Source of the DNA: Actinoplanes utahensis
Lineage (GTDB): Bacteria > Actinomycetota > Actinomycetes > Mycobacteriales > Micromonosporaceae
DNA length: 64,000 nucleotides
Assembly (NCBI RefSeq): GCF_016862455.1
Contig: NZ_BOMZ01000002.1
Span: forward strand, 114,452-178,451
Reading direction: 5' to 3'
Position numbers and translations under genes: made by a program. This document shows, piece by piece, positions 62,415 to 64,000 of this stretch. Below the pieces are notes generated by a model. The model saw only the letters and a program-made list of their open reading frames with translations. It had not been told where the DNA came from and did not search any database. How positions within the stretch are numbered: the first letter of the stretch is position 1; every line of letters starts with the position of its first letter.

Positions 62415-63088
62415 CCGGGCAGCCGCTGCGCGTGCTGATCGTCGACGACGACGATCTGATGCGGGCCGGGCTGCGGGCGGTGCTCTCCAGCGACGACACC
62501 ATCATCGTGATCGGGGAGGCTGCTGACGGGCGGGAGGCGGTGGAGCTGGCCCGGCGTGTGGCGCCGGACGTGGTGCTGATGGACGTGCGGATGCCGCAAC
62601 TGGACGGCGTCACCGCGACCCGGCAACTGGCCGCCGCCGCGCCGGACGTGCGGGTGCTTATCCTGACGACGTTCGAGGACGACGACTACATCTTCGGGGC
62701 GCTGACCGCGGGCGCGTCCGGGTTCCTGCTCAAGCGGACCCGGCCGGAGCAGTTGATCGAGGCGATTCACACGGTTGCGGCGGGTGACTCGCTGTTGTCA
62801 CCGTCGGTGACCCGTACCGTGATCGATCGGATGGCCTCCGCCGCCCCGCCCGACCCGACGGCCGCCGAGCAGCGTCTCCGCGAGCTGACCGCCCGCGAAC
62901 GCGACGTGCTGCGGCTGGTGGCGCGCGGCCGGTCGAACCTGGAGATCGCCGGGGACCTCTTCGTCGAGGAGTCGACCGTCAAGACCCACATGAAGCGGAT
63001 CCTGGGCAAACTCAAGCTTCGCGACCGGGCCCAGGCGGTGATCGTGGCCTACGAGACCGGCCTGGTCCGCCCGGGCACCGCGAGTTGA
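62411..63088 (+). CDS. NarL/LuxR-type response regulator
   Basis: 225 residues. Receiver: VLIVDDDDLMRAGL, phospho-Asp in DVVLMDVRMPQLDG, Lys in GFLLKRTRPE. LuxR domain: LTARERDVLRLVARGRSNLEIA, then ESTVKTHMKRILGKL. Partner of the overlapping kinase. The last codons lie in the first unit of a 33-bp repeat array that continues into the next gene. Confidence 0.94.
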   Translation: MTGQPLRVLIVDDDDLMRAGLRAVLSSDDTIIVIGEAADGREAVELARRVAPDVVLMDVRMPQLDGVTATRQLAAAAPDVRVLILTTFEDDDYIFGALTAGASGFLLKRTRPEQLIEAIHTVAAGDSLLSPSVTRTVIDRMASAAPPDPTAAEQRLRELTARERDVLRLVARGRSNLEIAGDLFVEESTVKTHMKRILGKLKLRDRAQAVIVAYETGLVRPGTAS

Positions 63089-63185
63089 CGCTCGATCGGC
63101 CGGCTCGGGCACCGCGCGCAGGCTCCACTCGGCCCGCCTGGGCACCGCGCGCTGCCGCTCAGTCGGCCGGCTCGGGAACCGCGCC
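63064..63185. repeat. 33-bp tandem repeats spanning two convergent gene ends
   Basis: Four units begin at 63064, 63097, 63130 and 63164 (the last partial) with core CGGCCGGCTCGGGCACCGCG. The response regulator stop is in unit 1, and the stop of the convergent small acidic protein is in unit 3, so the array encodes parts of both C-termini. Confidence 0.8.
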
Positions 63186-63326
63186 GTCGTCGGTCTTGAC
63201 GTCGTCGGGCCGATCACGGTCGGTCGTCGTCTTGTTCTCGTCGTCCTCACGGTGGGGCACGTCCTGGAGATCGATCGGCCGCCCGAATTCGGGTTGTCCG
63301 GCCGATTCGACTGGGCTGTTCGTCAT
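63159..63326 (-). CDS. Small acidic hydrophilic protein (55 residues)
   Basis: An uninterrupted 55-codon frame from ATG 63326 to TGA at 63159, beginning MTNSPVESAGQPEFGRPIDL, then QDVPHREDDENKTTTDRD, and ending PEPAD. It is highly charged, has no hydrophobic helix and is probably disordered. GAGAGG lies directly before the ATG. I recall similar short actinobacterial proteins with the PEFGRPIDLQDVP motif, mostly unannotated; some carry misleading names. It lies between the response regulator and the cupin gene, transcribed with the latter. Confidence 0.65.
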   Translation of the reverse strand: MTNSPVESAGQPEFGRPIDLQDVPHREDDENKTTTDRDRPDDVKTDDGAVPEPAD

Positions 63327-63344
63327 ACCTCTCGGGTACCCGTC

Positions 63345-63686
63345 CTAGCTCGGAGCATGCGGTTTGGCGACCGTCAGGAGCACGACGCTGTCCTCGATCG
63401 CTTCGAGGGCGTGCCGGGCGTCCGGGATCACCAGCAGGTCATCGGTGGTCCCGTCGACGATCTCCGAACCGGTGATCAACCGGACGTGACCTTGCAGAAC
63501 GTGCAGGGTGGCCTCGCCGGGACTCTCATGCTCGTCCAGTCCGTGACCGCCGGCCAGGGCGATCAGCGTCTGGCGCAGGACGGCATCGTGCCCACCGTGC
63601 ACCGTGTGCGCGCTGCGTCCCGAGCCTGCCTGCCGGGCGATGTCGAGCTGCTGCCCGGCGAGGACAGCGAGTGAGTTCGTCTGCAT
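63345..63686 (-). CDS. Small cupin-domain protein
   Basis: 113 residues. Cupin strands: LIALAGGHGLDEHESPGEATLHVLQGHVRLI (motif 1 with DEH and E) and DLLVIPDARHALEAIEDSVVLL (motif 2 with the last histidine). One-domain cupins bind a metal and act in sensing or small-molecule turnover. It starts just inside the left end of the terminal repeat region and shares direction with the small acidic gene 18 bp downstream. Confidence 0.88.
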   Translation of the reverse strand: MQTNSLAVLAGQQLDIARQAGSGRSAHTVHGGHDAVLRQTLIALAGGHGLDEHESPGEATLHVLQGHVRLITGSEIVDGTTDDLLVIPDARHALEAIEDSVVLLTVAKPHAPS

Positions 63687-63710
63687 GGCGATCCCTTCCT
63701 ACGGCGGTCC

Positions 63711-64000
63711 GAGGCCCGGTCGGCCCGGTGCGGGCAGGCCGGCCGGGTGCGAGCCGGTCGGCCGGGTGCGAGCCGGTCGGCCGGGTGCTAGCCAGTCAGC
63801 CTGATGCGAGCCGGTCGGACTGGTGCAAGTCAGTCAGGCCGACGCAAGCCGTTCAGGCCGGTCAGTCCGGCAACCCATTCAGTCCAATTCAGCTGGTCAT
63901 TCCGCTCAGGCCGCTGCAAGCCGGTCGGCCCGCTGCAAGCCGGTCGGCCCGCTGCAAGCCGGTCGGCCCGCTGCAAGCCGGTCGGCCCGCTGCAAGCCGG
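63711..64000. repeat. 19-bp minisatellite running off the right edge
   Basis: Tandem units of about 19 bp with consensus GGTCGGCCCGCTGCAAGCC. The last 90 bases hold nearly perfect copies (from 63911 on); the first copies (63711-63790) use GTGCGAGCC; the middle (63790-63910) is strongly degenerate (AGTCAGGCCGACGCAAGCC and relatives). No coding frame is convincing. The array continues beyond the window. Confidence 0.88.

Noticed and set aside
63711..64000. CRISPR array
   Set aside because: The 19-bp units are contiguous, with no unique spacers, and no cas genes are present.

Overview
The window looks like a chromosomal segment of a high-GC, filamentous, probably motile actinobacterium of the Micromonosporaceae (an Actinoplanes-like organism). 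The reasons are strongly G/C-biased third codon positions, frequent GTG and TTG starts, dense GTGA/ATGA start-stop overlaps, mycothiol-linked metabolism, many LacI/IclR/LysR regulators of sugar and aromatic catabolism, many secreted hydrolases, and a FliF-like protein. The taxonomic call is inference. No rRNA, tRNA, CRISPR array, phage or polyketide/non-ribosomal peptide cluster was seen.

Layout. 0-3.3 kb: tail of a radical SAM gene, a compound inverted repeat, small conserved genes, a FliF C-domain protein, a truncated P-loop kinase and a DUF6624 gene. 3.3-13.1 kb: a sugar locus with an ABC importer plus GH78 alpha-L-rhamnosidase operon, two LacI regulators and a secreted beta-helix protein. 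13.2-17.8 kb: an aromatic O-demethylation operon (PDR-type reductase, CYP199-like P450, mycothiol-dependent formaldehyde dehydrogenase) with a LysR gene. 17.9-25.8 kb: cutinase-family enzyme, two-component system, serine hydrolase, decayed regulator/membrane genes, zinc-ribbon protein and an IclR regulator. Its upstream palindrome also occurs, with 4 changes in 23 bp, in front of the P450 operon. 26.0-31.7 kb: a 1708-residue kinase/AAA/TPR/GAF/GGDEF protein and a QsdR-type TetR regulator.

31.7-36.5 kb: a PET-hydrolase-like polyester hydrolase diverges from a GH127 arabinofuranosidase/ricin-lectin enzyme, with three LacI-type operators between them, followed by a sugar dehydrogenase lipoprotein. 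36.5-44.8 kb: HxlR/MFS/SGNH set, LPG-synthase-like membrane protein with a sensor kinase, orphan ModA, enolase, and a MerR-peroxiredoxin fusion behind a classic long-spacer MerR promoter. 45-52 kb: LacI, a 45-bp tandem repeat, DUF6745 pair, a complete ISL3-type insertion sequence with an 8-bp target duplication, a frameshifted gene, a lipoprotein and a PP2C phosphatase. 52-58.4 kb: small secreted protein, DUF2243/CtaG pair, zinc alcohol dehydrogenase, GH43 enzyme, nitroreductase and a protein with four RGYDR repeats. 58.5-64 kb: MMPL exporter divergent from a two-component system, an unlisted 55-residue acidic protein, a cupin, and minisatellites at both the 63.1 kb gene junction and the right edge.

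Functional picture: the segment is dominated by extracellular polymer breakdown (rhamnosides, arabinosides, xylosides, polyesters) and demethylation of methoxylated aromatics, each under its own local regulator. That is what one expects of a soil or litter saprophyte. No single locus is demonstrably a new system. The strongest candidates for follow-up are the kinase-to-diguanylate-cyclase fusion, the IclR palindrome shared with the P450 operon, the cysteine-free MerR-peroxiredoxin fusion, and the polyester hydrolase under a CebR-like operator.
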